A stretch of DNA of 64,000 nt from Streptomyces bikiniensis (GCA_000716465.1 JNWL01000009.1:87653-151652), one strand, 5' to 3'. Shown: positions 33,109-41,496, counted from the stretch's first letter. The notes: generated by a model not told the origin, from the letters alone. Numbers and translations are program-made.

Positions 33109-33826
33109 AGAGACCCTGGCGATGCTGGCCCTCGGTGAGGAGACCGACCCCGCGGCCTCCCTCCACCTGCACGAATGTGACCACTGCCGCAGGGAGTACG
33201 ACAGCCTGCGGCGCATCGTGACCGCCATGAGGACGCCCGCCCCGGCGGAACACGAGCCGGTCCTGCCGTCGGAAGAGGTCTGGAACTCGATCGCCGCCGA
33301 ACTGCGGTCCCCCGGTCCCCCCGCTCCCCTTCCGGCACACGGCACCACCGCTCCGGCACGCCGGCCCGGTCCGGGCCGCCTGCGGCGCACGAGTCGCTTC
33401 GCGGTGGTTCTCGCCGCCTGCGCAGCCCTGCTCGGCGCCGCCTCCGGCAGTGCGCTCACCTGGTGGCTCACGCGCCCGGACGCACCGGTGGAACAGACCG
33501 TGGCCGACGGCAGACGGCTCGACTCCCTGCGCGCCGACTCGGCCGGTTACGCACACCTGAAAGGCGACACCGGACGGCGCTCACTGGAGATCACCGTCAG
33601 GGGCCTTCCCGAGACGGCCGGTTACTTCGAGGTCTGGCTCATGGACCGCACCCACACCAAGCTCGTCTCCATGGGGGTCCTCGGACCCGACGGCCGCGCG
33701 GTCCTGCCCGTCCCCGCGACCATCGATCTGGACGAGTACTCGGTCGTGGACGTGTCCCTCCAGACCTACAACGGCAAACCCGACCACTCCGGCGACAGCA
33801 TCGTCCGGGGTCTTCACGACGGGTGA
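33092..33826 (+). CDS. RskA-type anti-sigma factor
   Basis: 244 residues from GTG 33092. The N-terminus carries the zinc anti-sigma motif HLHECDHC (His25, Cys29, Cys32); a single TM helix (FAVVLAACAALLGAASGSALTWW, about 103-122) is followed by an RskA domain outside (LEITVRGLPETAGYFEVWLM). It binds the sigma factor until an extracellular or redox signal or intramembrane proteolysis frees it. Confidence 0.88.
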   Translation: MKHTDEETLAMLALGEETDPAASLHLHECDHCRREYDSLRRIVTAMRTPAPAEHEPVLPSEEVWNSIAAELRSPGPPAPLPAHGTTAPARRPGPGRLRRTSRFAVVLAACAALLGAASGSALTWWLTRPDAPVEQTVADGRRLDSLRADSAGYAHLKGDTGRRSLEITVRGLPETAGYFEVWLMDRTHTKLVSMGVLGPDGRAVLPVPATIDLDEYSVVDVSLQTYNGKPDHSGDSIVRGLHDG

Positions 33827-33857
33827 ACACGGGGTGCGTCGTCAGTCCCCGGATCAC

Positions 33858-33885
33858 CGTTCGCCGCCTTCGAAGGCGGCGAACG
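33858..33885. terminator. Perfect 14-bp palindrome between convergent genes
   Basis: CGTTCGCCGCCTTC pairs perfectly with GAAGGCGGCGAACG (arms share the central TTCGAA). It ends both the RskA operon (plus) and the HATPase gene (minus). Confidence 0.75.
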
Positions 33886-33893
33886 AAAGGGGT

Positions 33894-34331
33894 TCAGCCG
33901 CCCGACGTCCGCGCGGGGTCCGCGGCGTCCAGGACGATGCGGGCGGTGACCCGTTTGCCGATGGGCTCGCGCCGGGCCTCGAAGCTCTCGGCGACGGCCA
34001 TGACGATCTCCAGGCCGTGCCGGCCGATACGGTCCGGATCCGCCGCGCGGACGGTCGGTGTGGAAGGCTCGCTGTCCCGGACGGTGACCTCCAGCAGGCC
34101 GCCCTCCACGTGCAGTTCCAGCACGATCGGCCCCGGGGCGTACTTGCAGGCGTTGGTGACCAGTTCGCTGACCACCAGCTCGGTGGACTCCACCACGTGC
34201 CGCGGAACGGACGCGCCGCGTTGTCCGGGAAGCCGACCGAGGAACTCGGCGGCGATGCTCCGGGCATGAGAGGCGGAGCCTTTACCGCTCTCGAACGCAT
34301 GGGTGATCCGGGCGGTCCGGGCTTCCTGCAT
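33894..34331 (-). CDS. ATP-binding anti-sigma-regulatory-like protein (HATPase_c_2)
   Basis: 145 residues from ATG 34331. GHKL motifs of the RsbW/SpoIIAB type: VSELVTNACKYA (N box), DPDRIGRHGLEIVM (G1-like, here G-H-G) and GKRVTARIVL. Such proteins bind sigma factors or anti-sigma antagonists and may act as kinases; Streptomyces has dozens. It converges with RskA, so no operon link. The gene at the very right end of the window is a relative. Confidence 0.85.
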   Translation of the reverse strand: MQEARTARITHAFESGKGSASHARSIAAEFLGRLPGQRGASVPRHVVESTELVVSELVTNACKYAPGPIVLELHVEGGLLEVTVRDSEPSTPTVRAADPDRIGRHGLEIVMAVAESFEARREPIGKRVTARIVLDAADPARTSGG

Positions 34332-34585
34332 GCGCTGGTCTCCGTCCTGTGTCGGCTGGATCCGTTCACGGTCCGTGCCCGCGCCTTCCTCGCCGCGCAG
34401 ACCTCTCCTACTTCCCCCTACCGGTCGCGGTGGCCATCCGGATGCGCCCGTCACCACTCTTTCGGGTGCGCAGATGCGCAGGCGTACAAACCCGACCCGG
34501 CACGGTCGGGGGACCCGGTCCCCGGTGCGGCGGCCGACGAAGGGGATGGTGGTGTGACCGATGGCGTCTCGGGTAGCGGGTGGAC

Positions 34586-34789
34586 ATGTTCAAACATCGA
34601 CGTGTACGGGTCGCGTGTGTGCTGGTGGTCGGATGCGTGGTGCTGACGTTCGTGGAATGGCGGGTTGAGCAGGCGAGCTGGCGTACGGCGGTGGTGAGCG
34701 GGTTCCTGATGGCGTGCGTGGTGGCCGGTACGTGGTGGTTCGCCGAGATGACGCAGGGCCTGTCCTCGCGAACGCGAAGGAAACGCTGA
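34586..34789 (+). CDS. Small membrane protein, two TM segments
   Basis: 67 residues from ATG 34586 (GTG 34580 possible). Basic N-terminus, then VACVLVVGCVVLTFV and VVSGFLMACVVAGTWWF, with a basic RTRRKR tail. No domain known. The region upstream (34332-34585) holds only weak open frames. Confidence 0.5.
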   Translation: MFKHRRVRVACVLVVGCVVLTFVEWRVEQASWRTAVVSGFLMACVVAGTWWFAEMTQGLSSRTRRKR

Positions 34790-34950
34790 GTCGTTGCTCC
34801 CCGCCGGGGAACGCCCCCGCGCAGGCACGAAGGACGCGCACCCGGCCGGCATGTCCACGGACGGGAGAGGACCAGCGGGAAGCCCGTCGACGTCACCGGG
34901 GCGAGCGGGGGACCCCGCCCCGGGGCTCGGACGATGTATGACGCGCGATC

Positions 34951-34980
34951 GTTCACCGCACGTACACCGGAATCCGGTGT
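34951..34980 (+). promoter_or_regulatory. PHO-box-like direct repeat and overlapping palindrome before phytase
   Basis: GTTCACCGCAC followed directly by GTACACCGGAA, an 11-base direct repeat that resembles the PhoP binding unit of Streptomyces (GTTCACC-like). It overlaps a perfect inverted repeat ACACCGGA-A-TCCGGTGT (34964-34980). It lies about 90 bases before the phytase start. Confidence 0.55.
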
Positions 34981-35066
34981 TACCCGCCGTGCGGCCGCCG
35001 CCGTGAGGACACTCTTCGGAGCCAGGCTCTCGCAGGTCCGACCATCCGCCCGCAGAGGAGACTCGC

Positions 35067-36377
35067 GTGACCCGTTCCACCATCGTCCGATCGACCGTGC
35101 TGACCGTGACCACGGCTCTCGCGGTGGCGGCGCTGGCCGTGCCCGCCGAGGCCCGGCACCGCCCGTACGCCGACACCCTGCCGGTCGTGACGCCCCGCGC
35201 GGAGACGCCGGTGCTGCACGACGACGACGAGGGCGGCAACGCCGACGCGGACGACCCGGCCATCTGGCGCAACGCCGCGGCCCCCGGCCGCAGCCTCGTC
35301 GTCGCCACCGCGAAGGAGGGCGGCCTGCGCGTCTACGACCTGGACGCGCGTCCGGTGCAGTCGATAGCCGCGCCTCCTGCCCCGGGTGAGGACGACGCCC
35401 CGGGCCGCTTCAACAACGTGGACCTCGTCCACGGCCTCCGGCTCTCCTCGGGGAAGGCCGACCTGGCCGTCACCAGCGACCGCGGCCACGACCGGCTGCG
35501 CTTCTACCGCGTCGACCGGGACCGTGCCGGCGGCCCGCTGACGGACGTCACCGACCCCGCCGCGCCGCGCGTGTTCTCCCGGGACCAGGCAGAGGTCGAC
35601 GACCAGCGGACCGCCTACGGCCTGGCGACCTGGACGGACCCGGCGACCGGGAAGTCCTACGCCCTGGTCAGCCGCCGCGAGCGCACCACCGTCGCCCTCC
35701 TGGAACTGCTGCCGACCGCGGACGGCAAGGTCACCTACCGCAAGCTCCGCACCCTGGACCTGCCCTCCGTCTTCCGGCTGCCCAACGGCACCTCGTGGTC
35801 CCCGTGCGCCGAGCCCGGCGAGCTGCCGCAGGTCGAGGGCATGGTCGTCGACCCGGCCAACGGCATGCTCTACGCCGGTCAGGAGGACATCGGCGTCTGG
35901 CGGATGCGCGCCGACCTGACCGGTACGCCGAAGCTGATCGACAAGGTCCGCGAGTACGGGGTTCCCGGCACCTACGACGAGGAGACCGAGGAGTGCACGC
36001 CGGGCACCGACCCCGGCTTCGGAGGCACGAGGATCTCCGCCGACGTCGAGGGCCTGACGCTGCTCACGGAGCCCGACGGCGACGGTTACGTCCTCGCCTC
36101 CAGCCAGGGTGACGACACCTTCGCCGCGTACGACCGCGAGGTGGAGGACGCCAACGAGTACGAGGGGGGCTTCCGGGTCGCCGCCGCGAACGACGCCCTC
36201 GACGGCTCCGAGGAGTGCGACGGCGCCGCCGTCCTCAACGCCCCGCTCGGCTCCAAGTACCCCAACGGCCTCCTCGTCGTCCAGGACGGGCACGACGCCC
36301 CGGGCGACGGCGACCGGGACGCGACCAACTTCAAGTTCGTCGACCTCGGCGGGGTCATGGACGCCCTCGACGACTGA
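35067..36377 (+). CDS. Secreted beta-propeller phytase (3-phytase)
   Basis: 436 residues; GTG start with GAGGAG. Signal peptide ends at about AEA/RHRP. Motifs of alkaline BPP phytases: DADDPAIWRNAAAPG, GRFNNVDLVHG, VEGMVVDPANGMLYAGQED and GYVLASSQGDDTF, which carry calcium- and phosphate-binding residues. It releases phosphate from phytate outside the cell. A PHO-box-like site upstream fits phosphate control. Confidence 0.9.
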   Translation: MTRSTIVRSTVLTVTTALAVAALAVPAEARHRPYADTLPVVTPRAETPVLHDDDEGGNADADDPAIWRNAAAPGRSLVVATAKEGGLRVYDLDARPVQSIAAPPAPGEDDAPGRFNNVDLVHGLRLSSGKADLAVTSDRGHDRLRFYRVDRDRAGGPLTDVTDPAAPRVFSRDQAEVDDQRTAYGLATWTDPATGKSYALVSRRERTTVALLELLPTADGKVTYRKLRTLDLPSVFRLPNGTSWSPCAEPGELPQVEGMVVDPANGMLYAGQEDIGVWRMRADLTGTPKLIDKVREYGVPGTYDEETEECTPGTDPGFGGTRISADVEGLTLLTEPDGDGYVLASSQGDDTFAAYDREVEDANEYEGGFRVAAANDALDGSEECDGAAVLNAPLGSKYPNGLLVVQDGHDAPGDGDRDATNFKFVDLGGVMDALDD

Positions 36378-36409
36378 CCGTCCCGTGGACCGCGGGTGAC
36401 CACCCGCAC

Positions 36410-36444
36410 GCCGACGCGTGGGCCCCTGCGGCCCACGCGTCGGC
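36410..36444 (+). terminator. Phytase terminator, 15-bp perfect stem
   Basis: GCCGACGCGTGGGCC, loop CCTGC, GGCCCACGCGTCGGC; 33 bases after the phytase stop. Also could stop the convergent TetR transcript. Confidence 0.8.
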
Positions 36445-36584
36445 ATTCCCGTGACCAGCGGGGTTCCGTGCGACGGGAAGCGGAGCCGGCGCTGCCGGCC
36501 GGCCGCCGGTCCGGGGCGGCGAGGGGGCCGGTCGCCGCACGCCTCCGGTCCGCTTCCCCGGGAGGTCTGCGCGGCGGCGGGCTC

Positions 36585-37169
36585 TCACCGCTTGTAGGAG
36601 TCGATGAGCCGGGCCAGGTGTTCGCCCGCGACCGTCAGCGGCGTCTCGCTCTTGAGGACCTGTGCGGTGAGTTCGGCGCCTTCGAGGGTGCTGATGACGG
36701 TGGTGGCCAGGTCGTCCGCGTCGCCCTCCGGGAATCCGGCTTCGCGGAGCCTGTCCGCCACCAGGTCCCGCCAGTGCTGGAAGGCCTGGGCGACGGCGTG
36801 CTCGATGGCTGGGACCCGCCCGGTGGTCTCCAGGGCCGTCGCGCTGATGGGGCACCCGTCCACCCACCCGGAGTCGCGCAGGTGGTGGGCGAGCGTGCGG
36901 GCGCAGACGGCGACGGCCTTCGCCGGGTCGGCCTCTTCGGACAGGGACGCCGACAGCAGTTCGGCGAACTCGTGGTCGGCATGCCGGACCGCGGCCACGC
37001 CCACGGCCTGCTTGCCGCCGGGGAAGAAGTGGTAGACCGAGCCGAGCGTGGCCCGGGCCTCCTGGGCGACCTGTTTGATGCCGGTCCCCTCGTACCCCTG
37101 CCGCTGCATCAGCAGGGAGGCCGCACGGACGATGCGCTCCCGGGTGCCCGGCTGTGGTGTGTTCGCCAT
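36585..37169 (-). CDS. TetR family regulator of the alpha/beta hydrolase
   Basis: 194 residues from ATG 37169. HTH: TGIKQVAQEARATLGSVYHFFPGGKQ; C-terminal domain of the TetR_C_33/LmrA-like type (GCPISATALETTGRVPAI, with a Cys). The LmrA/YxaF-like group often reacts to hydrophobic or halogenated compounds. Divergent to the hydrolase; two copies of AACGTTCGTT lie in the space between. Confidence 0.88.
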   Translation of the reverse strand: MANTPQPGTRERIVRAASLLMQRQGYEGTGIKQVAQEARATLGSVYHFFPGGKQAVGVAAVRHADHEFAELLSASLSEEADPAKAVAVCARTLAHHLRDSGWVDGCPISATALETTGRVPAIEHAVAQAFQHWRDLVADRLREAGFPEGDADDLATTVISTLEGAELTAQVLKSETPLTVAGEHLARLIDSYKR

Positions 37170-37187
37170 GCGGCCGAGCTTACTGGA

Positions 37188-37262
37188 TAAAACGTTCGTT
37201 CTAGCTTGTGGTCCATGCATGCGCCGTGCTAGCTTCCGGAACTAGTTAGAACGTTCGTTTTA
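37188..37262. promoter_or_regulatory. Twin TetR operators
   Basis: TAAAACGTTCGTTCTA (37188-37203) and TAGAACGTTCGTTTTA (37247-37262), cores 59 bases apart. Each core AACGTTCGTT contains palindromic AACGTT. They flank the promoters of the divergent pair; the second touches the region just before the hydrolase ribosome site. Confidence 0.7.
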
Positions 37263-37289
37263 GTGACGTTCGGAAACGAGGAGCTGGAG

Positions 37290-38159
37290 ATGGAACACAA
37301 GCGGATCACCGCCAACGGCCTGGACCTTGCCTACGTCGAGGCAGGAGAAGGCCCGCTCGCCCTGATGCTGCACGGCTTCGACACGCCCAGGCTCTACCGG
37401 TACCTCATGCCCGCACTGGCCGAGGCGGGATACCACGCCGTGGTCCCCACCATGCGGGGCTTCGCGCCCTCCCAGGTGCCGCCGGACGGCAGCATGCGCC
37501 TGCCCGACCTGATCGCCGACGCCAATGCCCTGCACGAGGCGCTCGGCGGCGGGTCCGACGCGGTCCTCATCGGGCACGACTGGGGCGGCTTCACCACCTG
37601 GGGCGCCGCCGCGGCCGCGCCCGAGCGGTGGGCCAGGATAGTCGTCAACGACGTCCCGCCCCTGGAGTTCTACGATCGCGACAGCGCGGATCCGAGCAGG
37701 ATCGAGCGGTACGTCCACTTCTACTTCTTCCAGATGGCCATGGCCGACCGGCTCGTCGCCGCCAACGACCTCGCCTACCTCGACTGGCTCTGGGACCACT
37801 GGACGGGCAACGTCCCCGGCTACGACTCCACCGAGGACCGCAAGGCCATGAAGGAAGGCCTCGGCACGCCCGAGAGGCTGCACCTCGGCCTGGAGCTCTA
37901 CCGGCAGAACTTCCCGGCCGCGACGTTCGGCACCCCGCAGTGGGAAATGGCCCGCGTGCTGGACAAGCTGCCCTCCCAGCCCACCCTGTACCTCCACGGA
38001 ACTGAGGACCCCGTGGTCGACGAGGCGACCCTCGCCGACATCATCGCCATGCTGCCCCCGGGGTCGGACGGCGCGATGATCGAGGGCGCCGGCCACCACC
38101 TCCTCGCGGAGAAGCCGCAGGAGGTCAACCGGCGCATCCTCGCCTTCCTGGCGCGCTGA
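37290..38159 (+). CDS. Alpha/beta hydrolase, epoxide hydrolase/haloalkane dehalogenase-like
   Basis: 289 residues; GAGGAG six bases before ATG 37290. The nucleophile elbow is VLIGHDWGGF, with Asp rather than Ser, as in epoxide hydrolases and haloalkane dehalogenases; the oxyanion loop is LMLHGFDTP, and the acid and His are likely in GTEDPVVD and AGHHLLAEKP. The regulator next door fits an inducible detoxifying enzyme. Confidence 0.85.
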   Translation: MEHKRITANGLDLAYVEAGEGPLALMLHGFDTPRLYRYLMPALAEAGYHAVVPTMRGFAPSQVPPDGSMRLPDLIADANALHEALGGGSDAVLIGHDWGGFTTWGAAAAAPERWARIVVNDVPPLEFYDRDSADPSRIERYVHFYFFQMAMADRLVAANDLAYLDWLWDHWTGNVPGYDSTEDRKAMKEGLGTPERLHLGLELYRQNFPAATFGTPQWEMARVLDKLPSQPTLYLHGTEDPVVDEATLADIIAMLPPGSDGAMIEGAGHHLLAEKPQEVNRRILAFLAR

Positions 38160-38163
38160 CCAC

Positions 38164-38217
38164 GCTCTCGCGGCGCAGGTCGGTCGTCGGCCGACGACCG
38201 ACCTGCGCCGCGAGAGC
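38164..38217. terminator. 54-nt perfect palindrome (27-bp arms)
   Basis: Positions 38164 to 38190 are the exact reverse complement of 38191 to 38217 (starts GCTCTCGCGGCGCAGG, centre GTCGGCCGAC). It starts 5 bases after the hydrolase stop, so it should end that transcript; it is far longer than other terminators here. Confidence 0.8.
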
Positions 38218-38539
38218 CGCTCTTCTTCCGCACCCTCGTCCGGAGGCGGTGGTGCTTCGCCCGCTCCGCCTCCCCGGCGGGATCCTCGAGGTCGTCCCGC
38301 CACCCGATCCGGTCCGGATCGACGCCGGTCCCGGAGGCGCGGCCTCCGGCGACGGCCTCGCCGCACACGGCCGTTCCCCGTCCGCGCCACGTGCCCGGGT
38401 CCGTTCACGGAAGGGGGCTCCGGCGCACCTTCCGCGGACCCCGGGCGGCGTCCTCCACGTCCCGGATAAGGATTCGTCCGCGGAGAGCGGTGCCCCTACG
38501 CTTGGCCGGAGCGGAAGTGCGCGCGTTTCCGCAGGTTGC

Positions 38540-38659
38540 GGTGCCGTGGCAGAGCGGTCCATTGCGATCGCCGTGGGCGAGGTCCCTCCCACGGCGACTG
38601 ACGGGGACGGGGCGGGCCTGCTCCCAGCTGTCTCGCGGGTTCGAATCCCGTCGGCACCG
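38540..38659 (+). tRNA. tRNA-like element (class II, Ser-like) with abnormal anticodon arm
   Basis: The ends pair perfectly: GGTGCCG (38540-38546) with CGGCACC (38652-38658), discriminator G, no encoded CCA. The D arm GCA-GAGCGGTCCAT-TGC and the text GTGGCAGAGCGG resemble tRNA-Ser; the T arm GCGGG-TTCGAAT-CCCGT is regular. But the anticodon stem TCGCC/GGCGA (38568-38572 with 38593-38597) closes a 20-base loop that itself pairs GTGGG/CCCAC, and the variable region is 37 bases. Total 120 bases, against about 90 for class II tRNAs. No normal 7-base anticodon loop can be drawn, so this is either a tRNA pseudogene or a tRNA-like RNA. Confidence 0.5.
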
Positions 38660-38886
38660 CAACCGACCAGGACGGGGTGCGGCGCACGGACTTGCCGTCC
38701 CGCAGCGGTTCCGCGGAAGGCGTGACGGACTCCGGGAGCGGACGGCGGACGTTCACCGCATCTGCGTGAGGTGCCAACGGCGTTCGGTCGACGCGGTCAT
38801 CTCCGGGCAGCCGCAGGACACCGGGCTCGTCCGCCGCCCGCGACGAGCCCCGTGTCGTACGGCCGCGACCGGGAAGACGGCGAAGC

Positions 38887-39435
38887 ATGGAAACCCTGGT
38901 TGCAGCGCGAAGCGTCGATCACCGGCTGACCCGGCACATGGCCGCCTGGGATTCCGCCTGGGCCCGTCGGCTCCTGCCGCCGGTGGAGGAGGCGGCCGAG
39001 CACACGAAGTTGTGGTGGGCGGCAGCCGCGGTGATGGCGGCCGGTGGAGGCCTGCGGGGCCGCAGGGCGGCGGTGACCGGGATCGCGGCGATGGCGGTGG
39101 CGGAACTGGTGTCCAACGGGGTGGTCAAGAAGCTCGTCGAGCGGCGGCGGCCGCCCGAGGAGTGGATCCCTCACGACGATGTCGAGGACCGCCCCGACAG
39201 CTCTTCCTTTCCTTCCGGGCACACCGCCGCCGCCGTGGCCTTCACCGCAGCCGTCGCACCCGCCCTGCCCTGGGCCGGAGCCGCCTGCGCCGTTGCCGCC
39301 GCTCTGGTGGCGGTCGAACGGGTTCACAGCGGGGCGCACTACCCCTCCGACGTCGCCGCCGGCGCCGCCATCGGCCTGTCCGTGGCCGCTCTGACCCGAT
39401 CGGCACCCCGTCTCGCCGTCCGCCGACCGGGCTGA
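38887..39435 (+). CDS. PAP2-family phosphatase
   Basis: 182 residues. Membrane protein with the three PAP2 motifs: KKLVERRRP, PSGHT and RVHSGAHYPSDV. It would remove phosphate from a lipid phosphate (phosphatidate or undecaprenyl diphosphate) at the membrane. Short form with about four TM segments. The 227 bases before it, after the tRNA-like element, hold nothing I recognise. Confidence 0.85.
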   Translation: METLVAARSVDHRLTRHMAAWDSAWARRLLPPVEEAAEHTKLWWAAAAVMAAGGGLRGRRAAVTGIAAMAVAELVSNGVVKKLVERRRPPEEWIPHDDVEDRPDSSSFPSGHTAAAVAFTAAVAPALPWAGAACAVAAALVAVERVHSGAHYPSDVAAGAAIGLSVAALTRSAPRLAVRRPG

Positions 39436-39549
39436 GCCCCGGCGGGTGAACGGGTGGGGGAGCCGGCGCGGGCGGGCGAAGCGCGTCCCGCGCGTCGGCG
39501 CCGAGTACCGGGGCCGAGACCGCGATCCGTCCTGGATCCCCAGCTTCGA

Positions 39550-39579
39550 CCGAGCCACCCGGAAGCCCGGGTGGCTCGG
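39550..39579. terminator. 13-bp hairpin between convergent PAP2 and snapalysin genes
   Basis: CCGAGCCACCCGG, loop AAGC, CCGGGTGGCTCGG; ends 12 bases from the stop of the snapalysin gene and serves both directions. Confidence 0.78.
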
Positions 39580-39590
39580 CGGGGAGGTGC

Positions 39591-40166
39591 TCAGGGCGCG
39601 TCGACGAGGATCCGGCCGTCGGCGGGCACGAGCGCGGCGAGGCCGCCGGAGTAGGCGGACTGCACACGGGACCGCTCGGTCGCGTTCGGGACGGCGTTGG
39701 TGCAGGCCGTACCGGCGCTCGATCCCGACATCAGTTGTGAGCACGGGCCGGGCTTGGTGTCCGGCAGGCCGAGGCTGTGGCCCAGCTCGTGAGCGGCGAT
39801 CCGCGTCTTGTCGTAGCCCTGGCTCACGGCCTGGGCGCCGAGTTCGACACGCACCTGACGGCCCGGACGGACGGGACCGAGCGTGGCCTGCGGCCAACCC
39901 GTGGTGGCGACGATCACGATCTCGGCGCGGACACCGGGCGCCGCCTCCACCAGCCTGACGTTGCTCACGTTCGCGTTCCACGAGGCGACCCCCGCCGCGA
40001 TCGCCGCCTCCCAGCCTCCGGCGCGGCTGTCGTCATAGCGGAGGGTCACCACCGCCGCCTCCGTGGCGGAGGATTCCGGGGCGGGGGCGGCTGTCGCCGC
40101 GCTCGCCACGGCGAGAACGAGCGTGGCGGCGGAGGTGCCCGCCTTGAGCCATGTGCCGAGGGGCAT
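39591..40166 (-). CDS. Snapalysin-family zinc metalloprotease (M7), secreted
   Basis: 191 residues from ATG 40166 (AAGGAG upstream). Signal peptide (SAATLVLAVASAATAAPAP), then the catalytic site HELGHSLGLPD, the HExxHxxGxxD pattern of family M7, and four Cys late in the chain (GPCSQLM, TACTNA). An extracellular neutral protease of Streptomyces. The usual LysR-type SnpR regulator is not adjacent. Confidence 0.9.
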   Translation of the reverse strand: MPLGTWLKAGTSAATLVLAVASAATAAPAPESSATEAAVVTLRYDDSRAGGWEAAIAAGVASWNANVSNVRLVEAAPGVRAEIVIVATTGWPQATLGPVRPGRQVRVELGAQAVSQGYDKTRIAAHELGHSLGLPDTKPGPCSQLMSGSSAGTACTNAVPNATERSRVQSAYSGGLAALVPADGRILVDAP

Positions 40167-40549
40167 CGCTGCTCCTTCATCTGTGGGGGAACCCACCTGG
40201 TGGAGGCGGGTGAACGAAGGGGTGGCGCGGGCGTCCGGCGGGACCGGACGCGACCGTCGAGCACCCCCCGAGCCTTGTGATGGTAGGCCTTGAAGAGCTT
40301 TTATGCCATGAACCTGTCATTCTTTCTCCGTCGGCGCTCTTTCTCCGGAAGGGTGCCGACGGCTCCTGCGGGCCTGTGCGGCAGCCGGCCCGCCTCCCCG
40401 ACGCGCCGGTGCGGCTCCGGAGGACGGCCCCGGCGCGGGCGCGGTCCGCACGGAGCGAACCGCCGGGCGCGGGCGAGTCTCCCGGCGCACCCCCGTCGAA
40501 CCGTGCTCAGATGGGCGGACGCAGCCGACGGCACAGGAAGGTCGCAGGG
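40167..40549. promoter_or_regulatory. 383 bp spacer with AT-rich patch
   Basis: Divergent space between snapalysin and the MDR oxidoreductase. Positions about 40278-40340 are clearly richer in A+T (includes TTTTATGCCATG and CATTCTTTCTCC) and probably hold the snapalysin promoter. No palindromic operator stands out. The rest has no gene. Confidence 0.4.
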
Positions 40550-41482
40550 ATGTCCGAAGCCACCATGAGGGCGATGGCCTACGAAACCTACGGAGGGACG
40601 GAGGTGCTCCGCGAGACCCGGCTGCCGCTGCCGAAGGTCGCTCCCGGCGAGGTCCTCGTCAAGGTTCGGTGCGCCGCGGTCAATCCGGTCGACTGGAAGA
40701 TCATGGCGGGCGGGCTCGACGCCCTGATGGACGTGGTCCACCCGGTGGTCCCGGGATGGGACGTCAGCGGCACCGTCGAGCGGGTCGGCATCGACGTGCC
40801 CGAGTTCGCGGCCGGTGACGAGGTGATGGCCTACGCCCGCAAGGACTACGTGCACGGCGGCACCTTCGCGGAGTACGTCAGCGTGCCCGTGCGCGCCCTC
40901 GCGGCCAAACCCGCCTCGCTGAACTGGGCGCAGGCCGCCGGACTGCCGCTGGCGGGCCTGACCGCCCACCAACTCCTCACGCGTCTGGGCACGGACGCCG
41001 ACGACACCGTCCTCGTGCACGGCGCGGCCGGCGGCGTCGGGTCCTTCGGCGTCCAGCTCGCCCGGGCGCTCGGCGCGAGGGTCATCGGAACCGCCTCCCC
41101 GCGGAACCACGACCGGTTGCGCGGGTTCGGCTGTGAGCCCGTCGCCTACGGGGACGGACTGGCCGAACGCGTCCGCGCCCTGGCCCCGGACGGGGTCACC
41201 GTCGTCGCGGACTTCGTGGGCGGAGTCCTCGACACCACCCTGGCCGTCCTGGCCGAGGGCGGACGGCACGCCTCCATCGCCGACGACGCCGTGACCGGCG
41301 CGGGCGGCCAGTGGATCTGGGTACGGCCGAGCGGCGAGGACCTCGCGGCCCTGGGCCGGCTCGCGGACGGAGGCCGGCTCACGGTCGACGTCGCCGCGAC
41401 GTTCCCGCTCTCCGAACTCGGAGCCGCCTTCGACCTCAGCCGGGAGGGCCACACCCCGGGGAAGATCGTCGTCGAGGTCTGA
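40550..41482 (+). CDS. Zinc-less MDR-family NADP-dependent oxidoreductase
   Basis: 310 residues from ATG 40550. Quinone oxidoreductase-type: MRAMAYETYGGTEVL, CAAVNPVDWKI, GWDVSGTVERVG, and cofactor loop VLVHGAAGGVGSFGVQLA. Lacks zinc ligands. Reduces quinones or enones with NADPH. A second member of this family is at 59611. Confidence 0.87.
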   Translation: MSEATMRAMAYETYGGTEVLRETRLPLPKVAPGEVLVKVRCAAVNPVDWKIMAGGLDALMDVVHPVVPGWDVSGTVERVGIDVPEFAAGDEVMAYARKDYVHGGTFAEYVSVPVRALAAKPASLNWAQAAGLPLAGLTAHQLLTRLGTDADDTVLVHGAAGGVGSFGVQLARALGARVIGTASPRNHDRLRGFGCEPVAYGDGLAERVRALAPDGVTVVADFVGGVLDTTLAVLAEGGRHASIADDAVTGAGGQWIWVRPSGEDLAALGRLADGGRLTVDVAATFPLSELGAAFDLSREGHTPGKIVVEV

Positions 41483-41496
41483 AGCGCCTTCACGCC

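Noticed and set aside
38540..38659. Selenocysteine tRNA
   Set aside because: No TCA anticodon or 8/5 type acceptor-T stack is visible, and the D arm is Ser-like.
38600..38660. Attachment site of an integrated element at the tRNA-like 3' end
   Set aside because: No integrase or duplicated TTCGAATCCCGTCGGCACC copy was found within the window.
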